Shown: positions 32,755-40,800, counted from the first letter of the stretch. The stretch: DNA of 40,800 nt from Desulfovibrio sp. (GCA_031272405.1 JAISTW010000018.1:1-40800); one strand, 5' to 3'. Translations and numbers: made by a program. Notes: generated by a model from the sequence alone, not told the origin.

Positions 32755-33785
32755 GCGCGTCGCTTCGCGGCAAAAACGTTCTGGTCACCGGCGGTACCGG
32801 TTTTGTGGGCGGCCATCTTCTCCCCCTGCTGGTTCAGGCCGGGGCGCATGTTGCCTGCTTGAGCAGAAACGCTTCCGCTGCGGCGCGACTGCCGGCGGGC
32901 GTGGCCGTGTTCAGGGCTGACCTGGGCACGGGCGAGGGGTTGGAACGGGCGTTCAGGGAAGCGGGAGGGCCGGATGTCGTCATTCACATGGCGGCCCTGC
33001 TTTTCGGCCTGAGCTGGCAGGATTATCTCAGAGCCAACGCCTCGGCCGCCCGTTCGCTGTTTTCCGTTCTGGACAGGGCCGACCCCGAACGGGTGGTTCT
33101 GGTTTCCAGTCTGGCGGCTGTCGGGCCGTGCGCCCACGCTCCCGGCCGGGCCGAGGACGTTGCGCCCGCGCCCGTATCCGCCTATGGATGGTCGAAACTT
33201 CTGGCGGAGCAGATTCTGCGCCCTTTGGGAGACAGACTGGTCATAGTGCGGCCGCCCATTATTTATGGCTCCGGAGACAGAGGCCTTTTGCCCGTCTTTC
33301 GCGGCGCGCTTCGCGGGGTGGCTGTAAGCCCCGGCCTGGGCAGGGAATTTCCCGTTTCGGCGCTGCACGCCGAGGATGTGGCCCGCGCCGTGCTCTGCGT
33401 TTGCGCGCCTCAGGCAAGGGGCGTGTACCATCTCGACGACGGGCGACGGCATACAATGGCCTCCTTTTGCCAGGCCCTGGGACAGGCCCTTTATGAATGC
33501 GCCGGACGGCCGGCCGGCGGAAGAGTGCGCGTGCTGCGTTTGCCCCTGCCCCTGATGGCCGTCAGCGCGGGCATATGCACGGCGGCGGCGCAGCTGGCCG
33601 CCCGTTTTGTCCCGCTCCAACGGGCGCCCAACTGGAATTTCGACAAATACCGCGAAGCCCGTCAGGAAGGCTGGCTGTCCGACGCGAGCCGCATCCGGCG
33701 CGAGCTGGGATGGGAAGCCGGCATATCCCTGGCCGATGGCCTGCGGGAGGCCGCGCGGGGCTATTTGCGCGACGGCTGGCTTTGA
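32751..33785 (+). CDS. NAD(P)-dependent extended SDR (epimerase/dehydratase-like)
   Basis: A 344-residue Rossmann enzyme. The cofactor motif is VLVTGGTGFVGGHLL at about 11-25. The active-site Tyr145-x3-Lys149 is in SAYGWSKLLAE, with the catalytic Ser region VLVSSLAAVGP before it. A hydrophobic stretch near 265-285 (LPLPLMAVSAGICTAAAQLAARF) may bind the membrane. This pattern occurs in lipid-modifying SDRs such as sterol or ceramide reductase-type enzymes. It ends the three-gene unit. A 94-base gap precedes the ABC-F gene. The substrate is unknown. Confidence 0.85.
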   Translation: MSASLRGKNVLVTGGTGFVGGHLLPLLVQAGAHVACLSRNASAAARLPAGVAVFRADLGTGEGLERAFREAGGPDVVIHMAALLFGLSWQDYLRANASAARSLFSVLDRADPERVVLVSSLAAVGPCAHAPGRAEDVAPAPVSAYGWSKLLAEQILRPLGDRLVIVRPPIIYGSGDRGLLPVFRGALRGVAVSPGLGREFPVSALHAEDVARAVLCVCAPQARGVYHLDDGRRHTMASFCQALGQALYECAGRPAGGRVRVLRLPLPLMAVSAGICTAAAQLAARFVPLQRAPNWNFDKYREARQEGWLSDASRIRRELGWEAGISLADGLREAARGYLRDGWL

Positions 33786-33879
33786 GACGGACACACATCG
33801 GCGCGCGGGAACGGGCGGACGTCGGGGCGATATCCGCGACGCCGCATGAGGGTAAAAAAGAGTCGTTGCGTATTGTCTT

Positions 33880-35832
33880 ATGAAGATCAGCATACAGGAA
33901 TTGAGCAAGGCCTATAACGGGGTCGATATTTTCAGCGATTTTTCTCTGGAAGTGGACGACGGGGTGCGCCTGTGCCTGTGCGGCCCCAACGGCACGGGCA
34001 AGTCGACGCTGTTGCGTCTGATCGCGGGCGTGGAAGCGCCGGACGCCGGGCGCGTGGTCCTGCCCAGGGGATGCCGGCTGGGCTATGTGGAACAGGAACT
34101 GGACGAGGCGGCTCTGGACACGTCCCTGCTGAGCTATGTGCTGGACGTGCTGCACGACTGGAACGTCTTCTGGGCGGATTGGGAGGCGGCGACATCCGCG
34201 GGAGAGCAGGACCGCCTCAAGGAGCTTATGCGGCGTCAGGCGGAACTGGAGACCGTGTACGGCTACAATCCGGAACAACGGGCCAGGGCCGTGCTCTCCG
34301 GGCTGGGCTTCGCCGAGCGAAAATGGACGCGTCCCCTGCGCAGCCTTTCCGGCGGCTGGCGGGAACGGGCCAAACTGGCCCGCGTGCTCACGGCCGGGGC
34401 CGACGCGCTCCTGCTGGACGAGCCGACCAATCACCTGGATATGGACGCTGTGGAGTGGCTGGAGACTTTTCTGCAGGACTTCAAGGGCCCTCTTGTCTTT
34501 GTGGCGCACGACCGCGTTTTCATGGACAAGGTGGGCACCCATGTTTTGTATCTGGGACTGTCCAAACCTGTTTTCCGCAAAACAGGATATTCGCGGTTTC
34601 TCGCCCTGCAGGCGGAATTTGAAAACCAGCGCGAGCGCGAGGCCAAAACCCTTCAGAACGAGCTGCGGCGCAAGATGGCTTTTGTGGAGCGGTTCAGGGC
34701 CAAGGCCAGCAAGGCGCGTCAGGCCGGTTCCCGCCAGAAGATGGCAAAAAAGCTGGAAAAGGAGCTGGAAAACCTCAGGCCGGACCCCAAACGCAAGGAG
34801 CTCAATTTTTCCTGGCCCGAAGCCGCTCCTTCGGAAAAAGTGGTTCTGGCCGCGGCCGATCTGACCTTTGCCTTTCCCGACGGCAAGCGGTTGTGGCCGC
34901 CGCTCACCTTTACCTTGTACCGGGGGCAGCGCGTGGCCCTGGTGGGGCACAACGGTTCCGGCAAATCCACCCTGGTCAAACTGCTGGCCGGGACATTGGA
35001 GCGCGGCGGGGGCAATCTGGTCCGGGCCTCGCAGATGCGGCCGGGCTATTACACCCAGCACCAGGCGGAGACCCTGCGTTCCGACACGACGGTGCTGGCC
35101 GAAATCCGGCGGCTTTCCGACCCGCGTTGCACGGAAGAGGAACTGATGAGCGTGCTCGGCCTTTTTCTGCTGGGGCAGGAGTACTTCGACCGTCAGGTGT
35201 CGGCCCTCTCCGGCGGGGAAAAGAGCCGCCTCATGCTGGCAGGTCTTTTTTTGAAGCGCTGCAACGTCCTTTTGCTGGACGAGCCGACCAACCATCTGGA
35301 TATGGAAAGCCGCGAGGCGCTGGGCGTCGCCCTGCGGAAATTCTCCGGCACTCTGGTCATCATAGCCCACGACCGCTGGTTGCTCTCGCAAATCGGGGCG
35401 CAGATGTGGGAACTGACAGCCGGCGGGATTACGTCCTACGCGGATTTTTCCGCCTGGGACGCGGCGCGGCGACCGATCCCCGGCGACGGCGCGTCCGGCA
35501 ACGCAGTTCCCGACAAGGCCGTGTCCGGCCGGGAAGAGGCCAGACGTCTCAAGCGGGAGGCCGCCGAAAAACGCAACGCCCAGTACAAGGCTCTCAGACC
35601 GCTGCAAGTCCGTTATGAAGCTCTTGAAGCCGATCTGGAGCGCCTTTTGGCCGAACAGGGAGAGGTGGAAAGCCTGCTGGCCGACCCGCGCGTGTACGCC
35701 GACCATAGCCGCTCCAACGAACTGCTGGCGCGTTTTGAGTCCGTCAGGCGGAGAAGTGAGGACATACTGACCGATATGGCCGGGGTGGAAGAAGAGATGG
35801 CCGCCGCCAGACAGGGTTTTCAGGACGTATGA
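33880..35832 (+). CDS. ABC-F ATPase (Uup/EttA-like)
   Basis: A 650-residue protein with two ATPase domains and no membrane segment. The first Walker A is GPNGTGKST with signature LSGGWRERAKLA and Walker B LLLDEPTNHLDMDAV. The second is GHNGSGKST, LSGGEKSRLMLA and LLLDEPTNHLDMESR. Between them (about residues 245-310) is the basic P-site tRNA interaction motif region FRAKASKARQAGSRQKMAKK. A charged C-terminal coiled coil (about 540-645) follows, as in Uup. ABC-F proteins act on the ribosome. The coiled-coil tail favours Uup over EttA. It is ATGA-coupled to mutT. Confidence 0.93.
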   Translation: MKISIQELSKAYNGVDIFSDFSLEVDDGVRLCLCGPNGTGKSTLLRLIAGVEAPDAGRVVLPRGCRLGYVEQELDEAALDTSLLSYVLDVLHDWNVFWADWEAATSAGEQDRLKELMRRQAELETVYGYNPEQRARAVLSGLGFAERKWTRPLRSLSGGWRERAKLARVLTAGADALLLDEPTNHLDMDAVEWLETFLQDFKGPLVFVAHDRVFMDKVGTHVLYLGLSKPVFRKTGYSRFLALQAEFENQREREAKTLQNELRRKMAFVERFRAKASKARQAGSRQKMAKKLEKELENLRPDPKRKELNFSWPEAAPSEKVVLAAADLTFAFPDGKRLWPPLTFTLYRGQRVALVGHNGSGKSTLVKLLAGTLERGGGNLVRASQMRPGYYTQHQAETLRSDTTVLAEIRRLSDPRCTEEELMSVLGLFLLGQEYFDRQVSALSGGEKSRLMLAGLFLKRCNVLLLDEPTNHLDMESREALGVALRKFSGTLVIIAHDRWLLSQIGAQMWELTAGGITSYADFSAWDAARRPIPGDGASGNAVPDKAVSGREEARRLKREAAEKRNAQYKALRPLQVRYEALEADLERLLAEQGEVESLLADPRVYADHSRSNELLARFESVRRRSEDILTDMAGVEEEMAAARQGFQDV

Positions 35833-36269
35833 GCGCAGGCGTGAAGCACAGGGATGTCGCTGTGGGCATCATCTGGAGGGCGGATTTCTTTTTGGCTTCG
35901 CGACGCCCGCCGGGCTACCCCATGCCCGGCCGATGGGAATTCCCCGGCGGCAAAATTGAGCCCGGGGAATCCCCTGCCGCGGCCCTGGAGAGGGAACTGG
36001 AGGAGGAGATCGGCATACGGGTGGAGCGAGCCAGTTTCTGGAAGATATTCGAGCATGCCTACGCCGCGAAAAATCTGCATGTCAGCCTGCATTTCTTCCA
36101 TGTTCTGCGTTTTCACAATGAACCGGCCCCGCTGGAGGGGCAGGGGCTGTGCTGGGTAAGACCGCTGGAGGCGTTGAACATGGATTTTCTGGCGGCCGAC
36201 AGAGTTGTGCTGGAAGAATTGGAGCAACTTCATTTTTCCGGGAATGAAGCTTGTTTGAAAACTCTTTGA
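35829..36269 (+). CDS. (Deoxy)nucleoside triphosphate pyrophosphohydrolase, MutT-like
   Basis: A 146-residue Nudix hydrolase. The Nudix box is complete: Gly41, Glu47, Arg55-Glu56-Leu57, Glu59-Glu60, Gly62-Ile63. The N-terminal VAVGIIWRADFFLASRRPPGYPMPGRWEFPGG and the C-terminal WVRPLEALNMDFLAADRVVLEEL resemble MutT/NudG enzymes that clean oxidised or modified nucleotides. It is coupled by ATGA to the ABC-F gene, and a 137-base AT-rich gap follows before mucR. Confidence 0.92.
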   Translation: MSAGVKHRDVAVGIIWRADFFLASRRPPGYPMPGRWEFPGGKIEPGESPAAALERELEEEIGIRVERASFWKIFEHAYAAKNLHVSLHFFHVLRFHNEPAPLEGQGLCWVRPLEALNMDFLAADRVVLEELEQLHFSGNEACLKTL

Positions 36270-36341
36270 GAAATATTGGGGCGCATATTGGACGAGCATT
36301 GTCCATACAGTCAAAATGTAATTTTTTGTCGCATATTTTTC

Positions 36342-36370
36342 TTGCAAAGCAGTTTCCGATTTGGTATGTG
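36342..36370 (+). promoter_or_regulatory. Promoter candidate for mucR
   Basis: TTGCAA (36342-36347) and TATGTG (36365-36370) are 17 bases apart, about 36 bases before the ATG. The 36290-36406 gap is AT-rich. AGGGGG precedes the ATG as the Shine-Dalgarno. Confidence 0.4.
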
Positions 36371-36406
36371 TAAACGCATTATTCTTTTATTACAGGGGGT
36401 ATTGTT

Positions 36407-36832
36407 ATGGATGACTATTTGGCGGCAGCTATACAGATTGTGACGGCGCAGGCCAAAGTGCGTGTTATGAGCGAAGACGAGATGTCTTCAATGGTGAAGA
36501 AATTGTCGGCCAGCATCCGGGCCATCGGAGAAAGCGCGGACGCTGTGGAGGAAGTGCAGATAGACTATGCTGCCGCCAAAAACAGCATCAAGGAAAAATC
36601 CGTTGTTTGTCTTGTCTGCGGCAGCACTTTCAAAATTCTGTCATCCAGGCATCTGGCCTCGCATGGCCTGACGCCGGAAGAGTACAGGGAAAAATTCGGT
36701 CTGAAGCCGAAAACAGCCCTTGTGGCAAAGTCTCTGCAGCGCATGCGCAAAAAGAAGATGCAGGACATGCGTCTCTGGGAGAAGCGCGTCCACAAGAAAG
36801 CGGTCCCCAAACCCAAGAAAAAGGAAGCCTAG
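36407..36832 (+). CDS. MucR/Ros-family zinc-finger transcriptional regulator
   Basis: A 141-residue protein. Residues 1-62 are a helical N-terminus likely used for oligomerisation. The zinc finger has Cys68, Cys71, His82 and His86 in VCLVCGSTFKILSSRHLASHGLTPEEYREKFGL, the hallmark of the Ros/MucR family. A strongly basic tail (MRKKKMQDMRL to KPKKKEA) follows. MucR proteins bind AT-rich DNA with low specificity and often control exopolysaccharide, motility and cell-cycle genes, and may regulate themselves. It is a single gene with its own promoter and a terminator downstream. Confidence 0.93.
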   Translation: MDDYLAAAIQIVTAQAKVRVMSEDEMSSMVKKLSASIRAIGESADAVEEVQIDYAAAKNSIKEKSVVCLVCGSTFKILSSRHLASHGLTPEEYREKFGLKPKTALVAKSLQRMRKKKMQDMRLWEKRVHKKAVPKPKKKEA

Positions 36833-36895
36833 GCTGCACAAAAAGCGCGCCGTTCGCCGAGGAATGTCGTCTTTCGCCGGACCGCCGGAATATGA

Positions 36896-36930
36896 ACGCC
36901 TGCGTTGCAAACGCAGGCGTATTTCTGTTT
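36896..36930 (+). terminator. Intrinsic terminator after mucR
   Basis: A 10-base-pair perfect stem (ACGCCTGCGT with ACGCAGGCGT) encloses a TGCAA loop (36906-36910). ATTTCTGTTTT follows. The topA ATG begins 20 bases later. Confidence 0.75.
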
Positions 36931-36949
36931 TCCTAACCAGAGATGGGAC

Positions 36950-39220
36950 ATGGGCAAAAATCTTATTGTTGTGGAATCTCCGGCCAAGGTGAAGACCATA
37001 AGGAAGTTCCTCGGTTCGCAGTATGCCGTGCAGGCCAGCGTAGGGCATGTTCGGGATTTGCCTTCAAACGTCCTCGGCGTTGACGAGGACAATGATTTCA
37101 AGCCGCGCTATGAAGTCATTGAAGCCAAAAAAAAGGTCGTTTCGGAATTGCGCGCCGCCGCCGCCAAGGCCGACACGGTTTTTCTGGCGCCCGACCCGGA
37201 CCGCGAGGGCGAGGCCATAGCCTGGCATGTGGCTGAGCTTATACGGGATAAAGCAAAAAACATCAAAAGGATAGAGTTCAACGAGATCACATCTCGGGCC
37301 GTGCGCGAGGCATTGGAGCATCCGCGCGAACTCAACGCCAATCTTTTTGATGCCCAGCAGGCCAGGCGCGTGCTGGACAGGCTGGTGGGCTACAAGATTT
37401 CTCCCCTGCTCTGGAAAACGGTGAAGCGCGGCATTTCCGCGGGGCGGGTGCAGTCTGTGGCGCTCAAGCTGGTGGTGGAGCGCGAGACGGAGCGGGAAGC
37501 CTTCAGGCCGGAGGAATATTGGCTCAACAAGGCCTATCTGGCAACGGACGTTTCCTCGGCGGATGCCCTCCCTGTGGACGCCGCCTCCGTTTTCGCGGCG
37601 GAATTGGACAAGGTCGGGGGAAAAAAGGCCAAAGTGGGCAACGCCGAGGAGGCCGCGTCCCTGAAGGCGAGCATTGAGGGCCTGCCTTTCGAGGTTCTTT
37701 CCGTGGAAGAAAAGGAGCGCCGGCGCGGGCCGTTGCCGCCTTTCATCACATCCACCCTGCAGCAGGCGGCCAACCAGCGTTTGAGCTATTCCACGCGGCG
37801 CACCATGAACATAGCCCAGAAGCTTTATGAGGGCGTGGAGTTGGGCGAGCGCGGCCTCACGGCCTTGATAACATACATGCGCACGGACTCTACCCGCGTG
37901 GCCGACGAGGCCCTGAACGCCGTCCGGGATTTTATAGCCGGGCGTTTCGGCCGGGACCACCTGCCGGCCAAGCCGCGTTTTTTCAAGTCCAAAGCCGGGG
38001 CGCAGGACGCGCACGAGGCCATACGCCCGGTGGACGTGACTGTTGTTCCGGAAGAGACAAAGGCCTTTTTGCCTCCGGAACAGTACAATATATACAGGCT
38101 CATCTGGGCGCGTTTTGTGGCCTCGCAGATGGCCGAAGCGCGTTTTCACGACACCGCCGTCCGCGTCGTCTGCGGAGAAACAGAGTGGAAAGCCAAGGGC
38201 GAGCGCATGCTGTTTCCGGGATTTCAGGCCGTTATGCCCGCCGGACGGGAAGACAGCCTCAAGGAACTGCCGCCTCTCGCGGCGGGTCAGCCTCTCGGCC
38301 TCGTCAAGCTGGAGCAGGAGCAAAAGTTTACCCAACCGCCGGCGCGCTATACCGAGGCGAGCCTGGTGCGGGAGTTGGAAGAGCGGGGCATCGGCCGCCC
38401 GTCAACCTACGCGGCCATCATCTCCACGCTGCAGGAGCGCGAGTACGCCAGGTTGACGGAAAAGCACCTTGTCCCCACGGATTTGGGGCGTGTGGTCTGC
38501 CGCCAGCTTGACGGGCATTTCCCCCAGCTGATGGATGTCGGTTTTACCGCCAAACTGGAGGAAGGGCTTGACGATGTGGCCGAAGGCGGGACGCAGTGGG
38601 TTGATCTGCTGCGTTCCTTCTCCGGTGAATTCAACGCGGCCCTCAACTCCGCCGCCAAAAACATGCAGAGCGTCAAGGGCGGCGTGGACGCCGACATGCC
38701 CTGCCCGCTGTGCGGCAAGCCGCTGGTGATAAAATTCGGCAAGGCCGGGGACTTTTTGGCCTGCTCCGCTTATCCCGATTGCCGCTATACAAGCAATTTC
38801 ACCCGGGACGAAAACGGCGGGCTGGAGGTGGTGGCTCCCCCCAAGCGGGAACTGGTCAAAGTCGGCGTCTGCCCCGAGTGCGGCAAAGATCTGGTCATCA
38901 AAAAATCCCGTTTGGGCGGCCGGTTCATTGCCTGTAACGGCTATCCGGACTGCAGGCACGCGGAACCCCTGTCCACGGGCGTCGCCTGCCCCAGCTGCGG
39001 CGAGGGCGTGCTGGTGGAAAAAAACAGCAGGCGCGGCAAGGTGTTCTATTCGTGCAATACCTATCCCAAGTGCGATTTCGCCTTATGGGACAGGCCCGTT
39101 CCCAAAGCATGCCCGCTGTGCGGTTCCCCCTATCTGGTGGAGAAGGCGCGCCGCGACGGCGCCCGGACCGTCTGCCCGACCAAAGGCTGCAAGTATGTCT
39201 TGCAGGAGGACGAAGAATAA
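36950..39220 (+). CDS. topA: DNA topoisomerase I (type IA)
   Basis: A 756-residue enzyme that relaxes negative supercoils. ATG 36950 is used; a longer frame from 36905 runs into the terminator hairpin. The TOPRIM domain starts LIVVESPAKVKTIRKFLG and holds the metal site DPDREGEAIAWHV. The nucleophile is Tyr309 in LITYMRTDSTRVADEA. RGISAGRVQSVALKLVVERE and FTQPPARYTEASLVRELEERG complete the core. From about residue 583 there are four Cys-rich zinc ribbons (CPLCGKPL, CPECGKDL, CPSCGEGV, CPLCGSPY), which aid DNA binding. All key residues are present. Confidence 0.96.
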   Translation: MGKNLIVVESPAKVKTIRKFLGSQYAVQASVGHVRDLPSNVLGVDEDNDFKPRYEVIEAKKKVVSELRAAAAKADTVFLAPDPDREGEAIAWHVAELIRDKAKNIKRIEFNEITSRAVREALEHPRELNANLFDAQQARRVLDRLVGYKISPLLWKTVKRGISAGRVQSVALKLVVERETEREAFRPEEYWLNKAYLATDVSSADALPVDAASVFAAELDKVGGKKAKVGNAEEAASLKASIEGLPFEVLSVEEKERRRGPLPPFITSTLQQAANQRLSYSTRRTMNIAQKLYEGVELGERGLTALITYMRTDSTRVADEALNAVRDFIAGRFGRDHLPAKPRFFKSKAGAQDAHEAIRPVDVTVVPEETKAFLPPEQYNIYRLIWARFVASQMAEARFHDTAVRVVCGETEWKAKGERMLFPGFQAVMPAGREDSLKELPPLAAGQPLGLVKLEQEQKFTQPPARYTEASLVRELEERGIGRPSTYAAIISTLQEREYARLTEKHLVPTDLGRVVCRQLDGHFPQLMDVGFTAKLEEGLDDVAEGGTQWVDLLRSFSGEFNAALNSAAKNMQSVKGGVDADMPCPLCGKPLVIKFGKAGDFLACSAYPDCRYTSNFTRDENGGLEVVAPPKRELVKVGVCPECGKDLVIKKSRLGGRFIACNGYPDCRHAEPLSTGVACPSCGEGVLVEKNSRRGKVFYSCNTYPKCDFALWDRPVPKACPLCGSPYLVEKARRDGARTVCPTKGCKYVLQEDEE

Positions 39221-39244
39221 ACGGCTTTCCGAAACACCCGGCAA

Positions 39245-39285
39245 AAAAGGAACGGCGGCCGCGCGGCCGCCGTTCCTTTTCTTTG
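39245..39285. terminator. Bidirectional terminator between topA and tsf
   Basis: A perfect 36-bp palindrome (39245-39280) is centred on GCGC, with a GC-rich stem and AAAA/TTTT ends, so both strands have a T-run. TTTTCTTTG follows on the plus strand. The stem includes two GCGGCCGC sites. It serves the convergent topA and tsf. Confidence 0.8.
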
Positions 39286-39295
39286 TTGGGGAGAG

Positions 39296-40153
39296 CTATT
39301 CGGCGGAAAGCTGCACCCGGGCAAAGCCGGTCACGGTGATTTCGTCGCCCACAGCCCTGGCCGTTTCGCGCACGATGTCGCTCACGCTCTTTTTGTCGTC
39401 GCGGATGTAAGGCTGTTCCAGCAGGCAGACTTCCTTCTGGAATTTTTTCACGGCCCCGTCGGCTATTTTGTCCACAATCGCCGCGGGCTTGCCTTCCTCC
39501 AGGGCTTTCTGGCGGTAAATTTCGCGCTCGCGGGCCACTGTCGCCGGGTCCAGGGAGGCTGCGTCCAGAGCCAGGGGGCTGGCCGCGGCCACCTGCATGG
39601 CCAGGTTTTTGGCCAGAGCCTGTATTTCAGGTTTGGCCGTGTTGGCGGCCTTGCCCAGACTCATGTGGACCAGCACGCCGATTTTGTTGTTGGAGTGGAT
39701 ATATGTTCCCACAACGTCGTTGTCGCCCTTGCGGGAATACCGGGCGAATTTGCCCAGCTGCATGTTTTCGCCGACAGCGGCGATAAGCTGGGTCAGGTCT
39801 TCGCCCACCCTGGCCCGCAAGGCGTCCTGATCGGTCGGGTTGTGGTCGAGCACGGCCCGGGCCACGCTGGTCGCCATAGTCTGAAACTGCTCTCCCCGGG
39901 CCACGAAGTCCGTTTCGCACAACAGGGCGGCCAGGGCCACATCCCTGCCGTCGGCGCTGGCCGCCAGGGCGACAAGACCTTCGGAAGTGGCCCGTCCGGA
40001 TTTTTTGGCGGCCTTGGCCATGCCCTTCTGGCGCAGCCAGTCCACGGCCTTCTCGAGGTCGCCGTCGACCTCCGTGAGGGCCTTCTTGCAGTCCATCATG
40101 CCGGCACCGGTCTTCTCCCGCAGTTCCTTCACTTGCTGGGCTGTGATCGCCAT
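39296..40153 (-). CDS. tsf: Elongation factor Ts
   Basis: A 285-residue nucleotide exchange factor for EF-Tu. ATG 40153 with GGAG about seven bases upstream is preferred to the frame opening at 40204. The UBA-like N-terminus is ITAQQVKELREKTGAGMMDCKKAL. The EF-Tu-contacting stretch is LLCETDFVARGEQF, and the second domain has VGTYIHSNNKIGVLV with VAREREIYRQKALEEGKPA. It follows rpsB, the standard rpsB-tsf operon. Confidence 0.97.
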   Translation of the reverse strand: MAITAQQVKELREKTGAGMMDCKKALTEVDGDLEKAVDWLRQKGMAKAAKKSGRATSEGLVALAASADGRDVALAALLCETDFVARGEQFQTMATSVARAVLDHNPTDQDALRARVGEDLTQLIAAVGENMQLGKFARYSRKGDNDVVGTYIHSNNKIGVLVHMSLGKAANTAKPEIQALAKNLAMQVAAASPLALDAASLDPATVAREREIYRQKALEEGKPAAIVDKIADGAVKKFQKEVCLLEQPYIRDDKKSVSDIVRETARAVGDEITVTGFARVQLSAE

Positions 40154-40205
40154 CGCGCTTCTCCAACTGTTCCCGGCCCAGCAGGCCGGGGATGCATGTC
40201 GCAAA

Positions 40206-40237
40206 GGGCAGCGCCGCCTTGCGAGGCGGCGCTGCCC
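40206..40237. other. Strong hairpin in the rpsB-tsf gap
   Basis: A 13-base-pair perfect stem (GGGCAGCGCCGCC with its inverse) surrounds a six-base loop (40219-40224). On the minus strand only TTTG follows, so it may be a leaky attenuator setting the rpsB to tsf ratio. Confidence 0.5.
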
Positions 40238-40268
40238 CCGTCAGCCGAAATTGGGTTGCTTCCTGAGG

Positions 40269-40800
40269 CTACGCCTCGGCTGCGTCTTCCGTCCGCCGCT
40301 CTTCCGCAGCCTGCGGCTCGGCGTCGGCAGGGGATTCCGCAGCGGCCTCGCCTTGGGCGGTCTGCCGCAGCGCCTCCTCGGGATCCCTGTCCGAATCCTT
40401 GCCGCGCCTGTCCTTGGCCATGTCGGCCCCGTCCAGGCACGCATCGGCGAATGCCGTGACGAAAAGCTTGATGGCCCGGATGGCGTCGTCGTTGCCGGGA
40501 ATGGGGTGTTTGATGCCCTCGGGGTTGCAGTTGGTGTCCACCACCGCCACAATGGGAATGCCCATGCGCTGGGCCTCCGCCACGGCAATGGCCTCCATCC
40601 TGGTGTCGATGACGAAGAGTATGCCCGGCAGCTCCTTCATCTCCTTGATGCCCCCCAGGTTTTTCTGGAGTTTCGCCCGTTCCTTGGCCAGGGCGGCGAT
40701 TTCCTTCTTGGTGAGGTTCTCGAAAGTGCCGTCCACTTCCATCTTTTCAAGTTTTTTCAGACGAAGCAGGGATTTTTTAATGGTGACAAAATTGGTGAGC
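40269..40800 (-). CDS. rpsB: 30S ribosomal protein S2 (5' end beyond window)
   Basis: About 177 residues of the C-terminal part are visible. The frame is open to the right edge, beginning [20 protein letters not shown]. It contains [54 protein letters not shown], the S2 core. The C-terminal 50 residues form an Ala/Glu/Asp-rich acidic tail that E. coli S2 lacks at this length. The apparent start at 40742 is an internal Met. The gene leads the tsf unit. Confidence 0.95.
   Translation of the reverse strand, partial: LTNFVTIKKSLLRLKKLEKMEVDGTFENLTKKEIAALAKERAKLQKNLGGIKEMKELPGILFVIDTRMEAIAVAEAQRMGIPIVAVVDTNCNPEGIKHPIPGNDDAIRAIKLFVTAFADACLDGADMAKDRRGKDSDRDPEEALRQTAQGEAAAESPADAEPQAAEERRTEDAAEA

Noticed and set aside
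33562-35706. 714-codon minus-strand ORF
   Set aside because: It lies antisense to the intact ABC-F gene. Its protein has no recognisable motif; it is a shadow of GC-rich codon use.
36285-36302. Possible sigma54-type site in the mucR upstream gap (TGG...TTGT)
   Set aside because: The -12 element lacks the invariant GC, so it does not fit the consensus.
37064-38335. 423-codon minus-strand ORF
   Set aside because: It is antisense to topA, whose catalytic residues are intact.
1-40800. CRISPR arrays, transposases, integrases, tRNA or rRNA genes
   Set aside because: No regularly spaced repeats, transposase or integrase proteins, or RNA-gene-like folds were recognised on reading. A tRNAscan-type search was not possible.

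Overview
The window looks like a chromosomal stretch of a GC-rich, anaerobic sulfate-reducer-type bacterium, most likely a Desulfovibrio relative (Desulfovibrionaceae). Evidence is the mix of a short-Q-loop cytochrome bd oxidase, a rubrerythrin, a MucR-type zinc-finger regulator, a DUF370/RemA-gmk-yicC block and a fused STAS-MlaE permease. This is judged from protein style, not from a search; no rRNA or tRNA gene is visible. The DNA is almost fully coding. No gap between genes exceeds about 250 bases, and no transposase, integrase, CRISPR array or prophage gene is seen.

Layout. 1-3818 (minus): an AAA-type ATPase cut by the left edge, then a two-gene polysaccharide unit (glycosyltransferase and polyprenyl-phosphate sugar transferase). 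3996-4772 (plus): RlpA. 4869-10154 (minus): a phospholipid-transport operon (MlaE-MlaF-MlaD-PqiC) running on into an HD-GYP response regulator and grpE. 10251-13660 (plus): sfsA and a large chemoreceptor. 13724-15876 (minus): ctpA-proC. 16073-16576 (minus): rubrerythrin with a 19-bp operator-like palindrome upstream.

16686-24378 (minus) is a long, tightly packed run: cydA-cydB-fmdB-yicC-remA-gmk-pyrF-TPR-recJ. 24501-27974 (plus): a CNNM/CBS protein, rpmE, DUF1385, prfA. 27982-30392 (minus): greA-AI-2E family exporter-dacA. 30641-33785 (plus): three ATGA-coupled genes (LPG-synthase-type membrane protein, GNAT-fold acyltransferase, extended SDR), the best candidate here for an uncharacterised lipid pathway. 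33880-39220 (plus): ABC-F ATPase, MutT, MucR, TopA. 39296-40800 (minus): rpsB-tsf, with rpsB cut by the right edge.

How it fits together. Most of the window is housekeeping for translation (rpsB, tsf, rpmE, prfA, ABC-F), transcription (greA) and DNA maintenance (topA, recJ, mutT), interleaved with envelope functions (Mla, RlpA, CtpA, DacA, polysaccharide, lipid trio) and oxygen defence (cydAB, rubrerythrin). The points most worth a second look are the lipid trio, an RlpA whose expected catalytic glutamate is isoleucine, the c-di-GMP-type HD-GYP regulator embedded in the lipid-transport operon, and the operator-like palindromes before the rubrerythrin and chemoreceptor genes.
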